DNA from: Burkholderiales bacterium
GTDB taxonomy: Bacteria > Pseudomonadota > Gammaproteobacteria > Burkholderiales > Casimicrobiaceae
NCBI GenBank assembly: GCA_016790165.1
Contig: JAEUPL010000008.1
Coordinates: 1-64,000 of the forward strand
Length of the DNA: 64,000 bases
Reading direction: 5' to 3'
In this document: positions 10,026 to 17,827 of the stretch, piece by piece
Layout: each line of letters opens with the position of its first letter
How positions within the stretch are numbered: position 1 is the stretch's first letter
Made by a program: the position numbers and the translations under genes
Notes under the pieces: generated by a model
The model's database searches: none
Told to the model about the DNA's origin: nothing
Seen by the model: the letters and a program-made list of their open reading frames with translations, nothing else

Positions 10026-10145
10026 ACAACTTTTTTGATGCAATGACGATTCTGCGGTCACTGGAGTGTGATTTTCTGGATAGTCGACTAACTGATTTTT
10101 TTCGCTCTAGCGACCGAGCGGCGGTCGTTAGACCTGAAAAGCTGT
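10026..10145. repeat. 120-bp palindromic intergenic element, copy B
   Basis: A 120-bp imperfect palindrome centred on GTCGAC at 10083-10088. The left end ACAACTTTTTT is a diverged version of ACAGCTTTT; the right end is GAAAAGCTGT. The right arm contains GCGGCGGTCGTT. It lies just after the PhoD-like gene and runs through the open frame at the 5' end of the LasA-like protease gene. Confidence 0.72.
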
Positions 10146-11644
10146 TGCAATGCAGTGCGATGTGTTGCGCCGTCGCACTCGGCGCGACCGTGTTGCTGGG
10201 CAGCAGCGTGGCCGCAGCGCAGGCGCCGCGCCAGGTGACCGATCGCGACATGGTGTGGGACACGCGCGTACTCAGCCTCGAATCCGCCTACGCCGCGCTC
10301 GATGCCGTTCCCGCGCTGCGCCCGTATCGCGCGCGCCTGATCGATCGCGCCGGGTTGCATAGCGTCAATCCGCAGGTCATCGCGCTAATCGTCGCAGAAG
10401 CGGCGCCCGGCGCGCTGGACGGCAAGGACACCGCAGCCGCCGAGCACTACCTCGACGCGCTCGTCGCGGCCGTCGCCGGCATGTACGATCTCGGACGCAG
10501 CATCGCGCGACTTGAGCGGCAGGACAGCGCGACGACGGCACCGGACGACGCCGGAATGGCCGCTGTCGCCGAAACCTTCTTTGTCGGCGAACAACGCACA
10601 CGCGGCTTCGCCTCGCGCTTCGCAGCGCGTTTCTCCGCACTCAATCACCCGGTCGCTGCAGAGCCATCGCAAAAGAGCGCGCCGCAAACCTCGCTGGCCG
10701 CGCCGGCGGATTTTTTGCGCCTGCCGTGGACGCTCGGCCAGACGGGCTGGAGTTTCAACGGCGTTCACACCACGACGGGTGGCTGCGGCACGGCGCCTTG
10801 TGCCTCGCCGCAATCCTTGATCGACTTCTCGCTTGGCTGGCCGGTGTGGGGCAGTGACACGTCGAAAGCGCGCGTGCTCGCCGCGCACGACGGTACTGTC
10901 ACCGTGTTTTCCAGTTGCAATATCCGCGTCACCCACAGCAATGGCTGGGCAACGAACTACTACCACCTCGACGCGCCGCTGGTGGCAACGGGCGCGGTGG
11001 TATACGTCGGGCAACCCATTGCGATCTACGCGAACAATTCGGCGCAAGCGTTGTGCCAGGGCGGATCGTCAACCGGGCCGCACGTGCATTTTTCGCTGCT
11101 CTACAACGGGGCGCATACCGCGCTCGACCAAAGCACGCTCAGCGGCTGGACGGTTAACGCCACGTTATCAAGCGGTGACTACGATTCGCTGTGCACTCAC
11201 ATGAACCTCTCCCGCGCTGGCATCACGGCGTGCGCCTACAACGGCGCCTCGCCCAGCGCGTGGGCCATGCACACACTGCCGTCCACCATGGCATCGAACA
11301 CGCGCTGCGCGCTCGACGTGGACGGCAATGGGGTGGTTGACGCGGCCACCGACGGTGTGCTTTTGCTGCGCTATCTGCTGGGCGCGCGCGGCAGCGCGCT
11401 GACCTCGGGTGCCCTGGGCGCCGGTGCGACTCGCAACACTGCGGGCGCCGTCGAGAGTTTTCTCGCGACCCGAAACTATGATCTCGACGTTGACGGCGTG
11501 ACGCTCGGCGGCGGCGATGGACTCATGGCGCTGCGTGTTTTGCGCGGTATCACCGGCAACGCGGTCGGTACTGGGGCGATCCGCGGCGGCGGCTTGTTGA
11601 TCAACGGAACGCAGGTTGCGGCGTACGTCGCGGGGTGTCGATGA
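10043..11644 (+). CDS. LasA-like M23 metallopeptidase with calcium-loop (dockerin-like) C-terminal repeats
   Basis: A secreted zinc endopeptidase similar to Pseudomonas staphylolysin LasA. Family features visible are NGVH and SLIDFSLGWP for two zinc ligands, WATNYYHLD, GGSSTGPHVHFSLLYNGA with the HxH motif, and the tail NYDxxC-like SGDYDSLC. LasA-type enzymes cleave glycine-containing peptide bonds, for example in cell-wall cross-bridges. The N terminus has a hydrophobic signal core (AVALGATVLLGSSVAAAQA) and a propeptide of about 190 residues. Downstream of the M23 domain are two Asp-rich loops, LDVDGNGVVDAATDG and LDVDGVTLGGGDG, like dockerin/EF-hand repeats. The start is uncertain: the frame is open from 10007, overlapping the phoD stop, but 10026-10145 is palindromic element B; ATGs at 10043 and 10160 are alternatives. 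Coupled to the next gene by ATGA. Confidence 0.88.
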   Translation: MTILRSLECDFLDSRLTDFFRSSDRAAVVRPEKLLQCSAMCCAVALGATVLLGSSVAAAQAPRQVTDRDMVWDTRVLSLESAYAALDAVPALRPYRARLIDRAGLHSVNPQVIALIVAEAAPGALDGKDTAAAEHYLDALVAAVAGMYDLGRSIARLERQDSATTAPDDAGMAAVAETFFVGEQRTRGFASRFAARFSALNHPVAAEPSQKSAPQTSLAAPADFLRLPWTLGQTGWSFNGVHTTTGGCGTAPCASPQSLIDFSLGWPVWGSDTSKARVLAAHDGTVTVFSSCNIRVTHSNGWATNYYHLDAPLVATGAVVYVGQPIAIYANNSAQALCQGGSSTGPHVHFSLLYNGAHTALDQSTLSGWTVNATLSSGDYDSLCTHMNLSRAGITACAYNGASPSAWAMHTLPSTMASNTRCALDVDGNGVVDAATDGVLLLRYLLGARGSALTSGALGAGATRNTAGAVESFLATRNYDLDVDGVTLGGGDGLMALRVLRGITGNAVGTGAIRGGGLLINGTQVAAYVAGCR

Positions 11645-12924
11645 AAACTGGTATTCGTAGCGCAGGGTCCACCGTGCGCGCAATGGCCGTCGCGCTGATC
11701 GGCCTGCCCGGCAGTGCGGCGGTGGCGGGCGCGGCACCGTCGCTGAGTGTTGACGACTTGCAGGCTTGCATGGAACGCCTCCGGCCACAGGCGATTGCCG
11801 CCGGCGTGTCGTCGGCGAGCTTTGCCGCGCACACCGCCACGATCAAACCCGAGCCCTCGGTGCTCGAGAAGCTCGACTACCAGCCCGAGTTCAAGACGGC
11901 GGTCTGGGACTATCTCGCCGCGCTGGTTGATGACGAGCGCGTGGCGGACGGCAAGGCGATGCTGGCGACGCATGCTGCGACGCTCGCGGCCGTGGCGCAG
12001 CGCTACGGGGTGGACGCGGAAACCGTGGTCGCCGTGTGGGGCGTGGAGAGCAACTTCGGCCGCGCCCAGGGCAACTATCGGCTGCCACAGGCGCTCGCGA
12101 CACTTGCTTGCGCCGGACGTCGGCAAACCTTTTTTCGGGGCGAATTGTTTGCCGCGCTGCGAATTTTGCAGGGGGGGCACTTTGCGCCAGAAAAGCTCGT
12201 CGGCTCGTGGGCTGGGGCGTTTGGCCAGACGCAGTTCATGCCCTCAACCTTTGAGCGCCTCGCGGTGGATTTCGATGGCGACGGTCGCAAGGACTTGATC
12301 GACAGCGCTGCCGACGCGCTCGGCTCGACCGCTAATTATCTGAAGCAGGCCGGCTGGCGCACCGCGCAGCCGTGGGGCGTTGAGGTCAAATTGCCCGCCG
12401 CTTTTGACGCCGGGCTCGTCGGCCGCACCAAGCGCCGCCCGCTGGCGGCCTGGCAGGCGCTCGGCGTTGTCGCTATCGACGGCAAGCCGCTGTCTGCGAG
12501 TGTCGTGGGCGAGGGCGACTATGGCCTGCTGCTGCCGGGCCTGGCCTCGGGCGCGCAGTTGCCCACTGCCGGGCCGGCGTTTCTTGTCGGGCGCAACTTC
12601 GACGCGATCTACAGCTACAACGCGTCGGAAAGCTACGGACTCGCCATCGCCCACCTTGCGGACCGACTGCGTGGACGCGGAGCCTTCCTCACGCCGTGGC
12701 CGATTGACGACCGCGGGCTATCGCGCACCGAACGGCGCGAACTGCAGCGGCTGCTCGCGGCGCGTGGCCACGACATCGGCGAAGTGGATGGCCTGCTCGG
12801 CGAGAAAAGCCGCGTTGCCGTGCGCGCCGAGCAGACGCGGCTTGGCATGCGAGTCACTGGGCGCGCGGGGGAACATCTGCTCGCGCGACTGCGCCAGACA
12901 TCCACGCAACCCGCGTCGCGCTAA
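11641..12924 (+). CDS. Lytic murein transglycosylase, MltB family
   Basis: A 427-residue periplasmic enzyme that cleaves the MurNAc-GlcNAc bond with 1,6-anhydro formation. It has an N-terminal signal peptide (AVALIGLPGSAAVAGA), the catalytic region AVWGVESNFGRAQGNY with the Glu expected of the SLT/MltB fold, and GAFGQTQFMPSTF. A C-terminal peptidoglycan-binding_1 repeat follows (LQRLLAARGHDIGEVDGLLGEKSRVAV). There is no lipobox, so it looks soluble rather than lipid-anchored. Its ATG overlaps the stop of the LasA-like gene (ATGA), tying the protease and the transglycosylase into one cell-wall-degrading unit. The start at 11641 is preferred to an in-frame GTG two codons earlier. Confidence 0.93.
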   Translation: MKTGIRSAGSTVRAMAVALIGLPGSAAVAGAAPSLSVDDLQACMERLRPQAIAAGVSSASFAAHTATIKPEPSVLEKLDYQPEFKTAVWDYLAALVDDERVADGKAMLATHAATLAAVAQRYGVDAETVVAVWGVESNFGRAQGNYRLPQALATLACAGRRQTFFRGELFAALRILQGGHFAPEKLVGSWAGAFGQTQFMPSTFERLAVDFDGDGRKDLIDSAADALGSTANYLKQAGWRTAQPWGVEVKLPAAFDAGLVGRTKRRPLAAWQALGVVAIDGKPLSASVVGEGDYGLLLPGLASGAQLPTAGPAFLVGRNFDAIYSYNASESYGLAIAHLADRLRGRGAFLTPWPIDDRGLSRTERRELQRLLAARGHDIGEVDGLLGEKSRVAVRAEQTRLGMRVTGRAGEHLLARLRQTSTQPASR

Positions 12925-12961
12925 CAACGCGCTGCGTGGCGGGTTGCGGGCGCCGTCGTCG

Positions 12962-13354
12962 CTATTTGGGCCGGTGCAGCGCGCAAAGCTTGTTGCCGTC
13001 GGGATCGCGCACGTAGGCGAGGTACATCGCACCCAGTTTGCTCTCGCGCAGGCCCGGAGGCTGCTCAATCGAGCTTCCGCCATGTGCGACGGCAACATCG
13101 TGGAACTGTTTCACTTGTTCTGGCGAGGCGCACTTGAAGCCGATGGTGCCGCCATTGGCGAACGTCGCGGGTTCATCGTTGATTGGCTCGCTCACGCAGA
13201 ACGTCCCGCCATCGTGACGATAGAAGAGCCGCTGGTGACCCGTGCCAGCGACGTTGTGTACCGGCGCTCCTGCACCCAACACGCCGAGCACGGCATCGTA
13301 GAACGCTCTCGAGCGCGCGATGTCACTCGATCCGACCATCACGTGGCTGAACAT
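12962..13354 (-). CDS. VOC (glyoxalase/bleomycin-resistance fold) family protein
   Basis: A 130-residue single VOC domain starting MFSHVMVGSSDIARSRAFYDAVLGVLG and ending YVRDPDGNKLCALHRPK, the typical beginning and end of the fold. Members bind a metal and catalyse isomerisation, epimerisation or dioxygenation; the substrate cannot be predicted here. The upstream part of the open frame (to 13444) runs into the 116-bp tandem repeat and has no VOC similarity, so the start at 13354 is used. It is the last gene before the repeat and lies on the same strand as the AAA ATPase. Confidence 0.87.
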   Translation of the reverse strand: MFSHVMVGSSDIARSRAFYDAVLGVLGAGAPVHNVAGTGHQRLFYRHDGGTFCVSEPINDEPATFANGGTIGFKCASPEQVKQFHDVAVAHGGSSIEQPPGLRESKLGAMYLAYVRDPDGNKLCALHRPK

Positions 13355-13400
13355 GGCTTGTCTCCCAATACGTTGTTGTCGCCACGATGCTACGCGAAAC

Positions 13401-13690
13401 GACGAAGCGAAGCCGGACGCGCTAAAAGCCAATACTCCGGGCAAATTTGACGTCCGGCTGCGAGGAGCGCGGGGCGTCGCGCAGCGACGACAAGGCCGCA
13501 GGCCCGCCCCCGTGGCGACGAAGCGAAGCCGGACCCGCTAGAAGCCAATGCTCCGGGCAAATTTGACGTACGGCTGCGAGGAGCGCGGGGCGTCGCGCAG
13601 CGACGACAAGGCCGCAGGCCCGCCCCCGCGGCGACGAAGCGAAGCCGGACCCGCTAGAAGCCAATGCTCCGAGCAAATTTGACGTCCGGC
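13401..13690. repeat. 116-bp tandem repeat, 2.5 copies, overlapping the ATPase 3' end
   Basis: Units start GACGAAGCGAAGCCGGAC at 13401, 13517 and 13633. The first two are full length (116 bp) and the third is partial (58 bp). The partial unit contains the last codons and stop of the AAA ATPase gene, so the two full units carry extra copies of the terminal PDVKFARSIGF coding sequence plus 3' flank. The copies are nearly identical. Each unit also contains a GC-rich, hairpin-prone middle. Confidence 0.9.
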
Positions 13691-15978
13691 TTCACCTTAT
13701 GCTCCTGCTCCAGCTGCGCAAGGAATTCGTCGGGTGTCATCGTTTCGTCGAGCAGGGTAATCTGCCGCTTTACGGCCGCGAAGTCGCCGGGTGTCAGGAT
13801 CTGCAACTTGTTGAGGCGGTCGGCGAGTTTGCCGGTCAGATTTGCCACGTTGCCGTCGAGCGCTTCGGTGACGAACATCTTCTCGCGCTGCTCGCGGGTG
13901 AGCGGCTTGAATTGAATCTTGAACGTGAAGCGGCGCATCGCAGCTTCGTCGATGCGGTCGATGAGGTTGGTCGTGCAGATGAATACGCCCTTGAAGCGTT
14001 CCATCCCCTGCAGCATCTCGTTGACTTCGGTGACCTCGTAGCTGCGCTGCGCGAGGGCGCGGCTTTGCAGAAAACTGTCGGCCTCGTCGAGCAGCAGCAC
14101 GGCTTTTTCCTGCTCGGCCTCCTTGAACATCGCCGCCATGTTCTGCTCGGTCTCGCCGACGTACTTGCTCATCAGGTCGCTGGCCTTCTTGATGATCAGC
14201 GGACGTTCGATGGACTTGGCGATGTGTTCGCCCAGGGCCGTTTTTCCGGTGCCAGGCAGGCCAAAAAAGCACAGCGTGCCCGCGCCCTTGTTGCGCAGCG
14301 CGTTGATGATTTTTTCGACGGGATGGCGCGTCTCGATGTTGAGTAGTGAGAGGTCATACGTCGTCACCATCGGGCGATAAATCGACTTGTCGATCTCTTC
14401 CTTGTGGCCAAGCGCCTCGTCGCTGCGGTCGAGCTGCTTGAGCAGCAGCGCCTCGACGTCGTCTTCCACATGTTCGCGCGTGAGATCGACGAAGCGCGCT
14501 GCCGCGTGAATCTGGGCCGGCGTCAGCGTGCGCCGCGCAGCGAGCTTGTCGACAAATTCCGGGCTCAGATCAAGCCCGGCGAGGTGCTTTCGCGTGATGT
14601 TCGCTCGCACATTTTGCGGCGGATTTTTCAGTTCGATGTGGAACTGAAAGCGGCGCCGATACGCCGGATCAATCTGATTGATCGAATTGGAAATCCAGAT
14701 CGTCGGCACCGGATTGGATTCCAGCGTCTGGTTGACCCAGGCCTTGCCGTTCACGCTGCCCCGATGCGCCTCGTCGGCGAGGAACATGTTGAGCATTTCC
14801 GATGGATTGCTCGGGAACACGTCTTCCACTTCATCGAACAGAAGCACGGTGTTTTCGCGCCCCTTGAGGAACGACTGCGACACCTGCAGCGAGCGGTAGC
14901 GCTCCTTGCCCGACAGGCTCTGGCCTTCGCGGTCGAAGCATTCCACTTCGTAGAGCTCGGCGCCGGCCATGGCCGTGATGACTTTGGCGAACTCGGTTTT
15001 TCCCGTGCCCGGCGCGCCGTAGATGAGCACGTTCACGCCCTTTTCACGACGCGTCGCGGCACTCTTGAGCAGCGCGGCGAGGTAGCGGGCATCCGCTTCA
15101 ACATGCGGGTAATCGGTGACGGTCAGTTCCGTCGGCTTCGCCGGGCGCGTGAACGCAGCCATCATCGCGCCCTCGTTCTCGTAGCCGTCCAGAAGGATCG
15201 GCAACAAGCGATCAGACAGGCGCATCAGATCGCCCAGGTCGGTGATGTTGTGCTCGGCAATCGGCGTGTCGATGAGTGCAAGTGACTCCAGGCGGCCGCC
15301 GGGTTTGAGCGCGACGGCAATGTCGTTCGGCGACACCTTGGCCACTTCGCCCAGCATGGCGTGCGCTTCGGCAGCGCTTGATGCCTTGCAGTCCACGAGA
15401 ATCGGGCGCAGATCGCGCGAACACTTGGCCAGTGCGGCACACTCGATCAGCGTGCACTCGGCCGCAGTGAGCGAGAGCACCTTCGACAGCATGCCGATGT
15501 TCTGCGTCAAGCGCACCGGCGTCAGGCGGGCGTGCTTGTCGAGTGCGTCGGCGGTGGTCTGGAACAGCGCCAGCAGGTCCTTCGCGTTCTGTTTGCAGAA
15601 CTCGTCGAGATAGTAGAAGAGGGTCGTGTCGTCGTAGGTGCCATTCCACAGTCCGTGGCGGGCGATGAATTCCTCCGGGGAGAGTTTGCCCACGCCCGCC
15701 CAGGCTGGCATGTCGACGCAACGGTTGGCGAGAAAGCGCTGCACCTTTTGCGCCACCGACACCGGCCAGACCAGATGCCGTGCGCAGAGCGTCATGACGT
15801 CGTTGATGTCACGACGCAGGTTGAACTTGGGGCCGAGCGACAACACCAGGCGCAACGCCAGTAGCGCTGACAGTCGATCCACTGGCGTGGCCAGATGGGC
15901 TTGCGGTGCGGGAATGGCGAATGCACCCGCGTCGGCGCCGGGTTCGACAGGCATGTGGTCGGTCGTGAAAGCGGTCAT
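13654..15978 (-). CDS. Tandem AAA ATPase
   Basis: A 774-residue protein with an N-terminal region of about 290 residues of unknown fold and two AAA modules. The first module has Walker A GAPGTGKT at 321-328 and Walker B LLFDEVED at about 379-386. The second has Walker A GLPGTGKT at 573-580, Walker B LLLDEADS, sensor-1 CTTN and arginine-rich DEAAMRRFTF. Such double-AAA proteins remodel proteins or complexes; no substrate-specific domain is recognisable. The ATG at 15978 has a GGGGA ribosome site and is preferred to a TTG two codons earlier. The C-terminal PDVKFARSIGF and stop lie in the partial last unit of the 116-bp tandem repeat. The gene stands alone. Confidence 0.85.
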   Translation of the reverse strand: MTAFTTDHMPVEPGADAGAFAIPAPQAHLATPVDRLSALLALRLVLSLGPKFNLRRDINDVMTLCARHLVWPVSVAQKVQRFLANRCVDMPAWAGVGKLSPEEFIARHGLWNGTYDDTTLFYYLDEFCKQNAKDLLALFQTTADALDKHARLTPVRLTQNIGMLSKVLSLTAAECTLIECAALAKCSRDLRPILVDCKASSAAEAHAMLGEVAKVSPNDIAVALKPGGRLESLALIDTPIAEHNITDLGDLMRLSDRLLPILLDGYENEGAMMAAFTRPAKPTELTVTDYPHVEADARYLAALLKSAATRREKGVNVLIYGAPGTGKTEFAKVITAMAGAELYEVECFDREGQSLSGKERYRSLQVSQSFLKGRENTVLLFDEVEDVFPSNPSEMLNMFLADEAHRGSVNGKAWVNQTLESNPVPTIWISNSINQIDPAYRRRFQFHIELKNPPQNVRANITRKHLAGLDLSPEFVDKLAARRTLTPAQIHAAARFVDLTREHVEDDVEALLLKQLDRSDEALGHKEEIDKSIYRPMVTTYDLSLLNIETRHPVEKIINALRNKGAGTLCFFGLPGTGKTALGEHIAKSIERPLIIKKASDLMSKYVGETEQNMAAMFKEAEQEKAVLLLDEADSFLQSRALAQRSYEVTEVNEMLQGMERFKGVFICTTNLIDRIDEAAMRRFTFKIQFKPLTREQREKMFVTEALDGNVANLTGKLADRLNKLQILTPGDFAAVKRQITLLDETMTPDEFLAQLEQEHKVKPDVKFARSIGF

Positions 15979-16168
15979 GGCCAATCCCCAAAAGTCGCAA
16001 GCGTCGTGCGGTGCACGACTTGAGCGCGACTGTAACGCAAACCCTGGGTGGATGGTGGACAGCGAAACGTCCGATGGGCTGCGGGTGACTGGCTTGGGGC
16101 GCGCTGCCGGGTGGTCCGGTGGCGCCGACCTGGCCGGAATTGCATTGGGTCAGCAATCAGGTATAGTT

Positions 16169-16184
16169 GTTCGATATATAGAAC
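16169..16184. promoter_or_regulatory. Palindromic operator candidate upstream of the DMT exporter
   Basis: The 16-bp near-perfect palindrome GTTCGATATATAGAAC lies 12 bp before the ATG of the DMT exporter, within an AT-rich stretch in otherwise GC-rich DNA. Its place over the expected promoter suggests a repressor site. The cognate regulator is not in the immediate neighbourhood. Confidence 0.4.
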
Positions 16185-16196
16185 GCGCCGATAGCC

Positions 16197-17063
16197 ATGT
16201 CTCCCCAATCTTCCGGTCTGCTACTGGGCTTGCTGGGTGTACTCATCTTCAGTTTGACCATGCCCATGACGCGGATTGCGATGGCTGGCGACTGGTTGTC
16301 CCCGTGGTTTGTCTGGTCGGGGCGGGCTGCGTTGGCCGCGTTTGCCGGCGCCGCATATTTGCTCGCGACGCGGGCAGGCTGGCCGCCCCGTGCGGCCTGG
16401 TGGCCATTGCTCGGCGCGACGATTGGCATCGTATTTGGCTGGCCGCTGCTCAATACCGTTGCACTGCAAACTGTACCGGCGAGCCACGCCGCTGTGGTCA
16501 ATGGCATTCTGCCGCTCGCCACGGCGGTGATCGGGGCGTGGCTGAATCGCGAGCGACCGTCGCGGCGTTTCTGGGCGTGCGCGGTGGGCGGTACGCTGCT
16601 GGTGTGTGGTTACGCATGGCAGCGGGCGCATGGCAGTCTGCATGCAGCGGATGCGCTTATGCTGGTGAGCGTGCTTCTCGGCGGCTTGGGATACGCCTCG
16701 GGTGCCATTGCCACCCGACATCTCGGTGGTCCGCAGGTCATTTCCTGGGCGCTGCTGCTTGGCTTGCCGGTGACGCTGGCGATTGCGATCGGCAGCGCGC
16801 CTGACGTACCGGGGCGCGTATCAGGTGTGTCGTGGGCGGCGTTCGCCTACCTTGGTTTGATGAGCCAGTGGATCGGTTTTTTCTTCTGGTATCGCGGCTT
16901 GGCCAGAGGCGGTATCGCACGCGTGAGTCAAGTGCAATTGTTGCAGTTGTTTTTCACCCTTGCGTTCGCCGCAGCACTCCTCGGCGAGCGCATCGAGCTG
17001 GCGATGGTGGTGGTCGCGGCGTTCACGGTGCTGCTGATCGCGGTGGGGCGGCGGGCAAAGTAA
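16197..17063 (+). CDS. EamA/DMT family transporter
   Basis: A 288-residue inner-membrane protein with ten predicted hydrophobic segments in two EamA repeats (GLLGVLIFSLTMPMTRIA opens the first; SVLLGGLGYASGAIATRHL opens the second). Family members export metabolites or amino acids. The substrate is not predictable. It is transcribed divergently from the AAA ATPase, and a palindromic site (16169-16184) precedes the start. The 150 bp that follow before the PaiB-like gene contain no recognisable feature. Confidence 0.9.
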   Translation: MSPQSSGLLLGLLGVLIFSLTMPMTRIAMAGDWLSPWFVWSGRAALAAFAGAAYLLATRAGWPPRAAWWPLLGATIGIVFGWPLLNTVALQTVPASHAAVVNGILPLATAVIGAWLNRERPSRRFWACAVGGTLLVCGYAWQRAHGSLHAADALMLVSVLLGGLGYASGAIATRHLGGPQVISWALLLGLPVTLAIAIGSAPDVPGRVSGVSWAAFAYLGLMSQWIGFFFWYRGLARGGIARVSQVQLLQLFFTLAFAAALLGERIELAMVVVAAFTVLLIAVGRRAK

Positions 17064-17215
17064 ACGCCCCTGCGAGCCACGGTTGCCTCGCGCCGCAAGC
17101 CTGCCCATCACTCACGAGGCAGACAATGAGGTACGATGCGTCGTAGACATCGTCACGCATTGGTGGTTGCTGGTGACGGTGCGCGGCGGGTAATGAAAAT
17201 GTCCTGGAGTCGTTG

Positions 17216-17827
17216 ATGTATTTGCCAAAGCAGTTTTCACAAAGCGAACGCGCGCTCACGCTTGAGGTGATGCGGGAGCACAGTTTTGCCACGCTCACCA
17301 CGGTCGACGGGGATGGCGCGCCGTTTGCGACCCATTTGCCGGTCGTGGTGAGCGATGACGGCGAGACGATGACGCTGCATTTCCATCTTGCACGCGCAAA
17401 CCCGCAGGTGGAGTCGCTTCGTGCTGGGGGCTCGGCGATGATTGCCTTTCTCGGGCCGCACGCCTACATGTCGCCCAAGGTGTACCCGGACTTGAAACGC
17501 GTGCCGACCTGGAATTACATCGCCGTGCACGCGTATGGCCGTGCGGAAGAAATTTCGGACCCTGCGCGCAAGGATGCGATGCTGAAGTCGCTCATCGCGC
17601 TGCACGAGCCCTCCTACGCAGCCCAATGGCTGGGCCTGGAGCCCGCGTTTCAGGAAACCATGCTCGGCGCGATCGCCGTGTTTCGCATGCCGGTAACCCG
17701 ACTGGAAAGCAAGTTCAAACTGAACCAGCACCGCAAGGAGGCGCATGCCTCGATGAAGGCTGGCTACGCTGCGGGTAACGAAAATGAACGGGCGCTGGCG
17801 ACATGGATGGAGCGTTTGGGCCTGTGA
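17216..17827 (+). CDS. PaiB-type FMN-binding protein
   Basis: A 203-residue protein starting MYLPKQFSQSE and containing FATLTTVDGDGAPFATHLPVV, HLARANPQ, NYIAVHAYGRAE and a C-terminal SKFKLNQHR. These match the PaiB family, which has a split-barrel FMN-binding fold. PaiB of Bacillus acts as a negative regulator of sporulation and protease genes; in proteobacteria the role is undefined. The ATG at 17216 is preferred to an in-frame TTG just before it. The stop overlaps the GTG start of the TadA-GNAT gene by 4 bp (GTGA). Confidence 0.88.
   Translation: MYLPKQFSQSERALTLEVMREHSFATLTTVDGDGAPFATHLPVVVSDDGETMTLHFHLARANPQVESLRAGGSAMIAFLGPHAYMSPKVYPDLKRVPTWNYIAVHAYGRAEEISDPARKDAMLKSLIALHEPSYAAQWLGLEPAFQETMLGAIAVFRMPVTRLESKFKLNQHRKEAHASMKAGYAAGNENERALATWMERLGL

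Noticed and set aside
13401-13690. Tandem repeats taken as a CRISPR array
   Set aside because: The unit is 116 bp with no unique spacers and no cas genes, so it is a simple tandem duplication.
14404-15285. A 293-residue plus-strand frame opposite the AAA ATPase
   Set aside because: It is antisense to both Walker regions and rich in Arg, as in other shadows.
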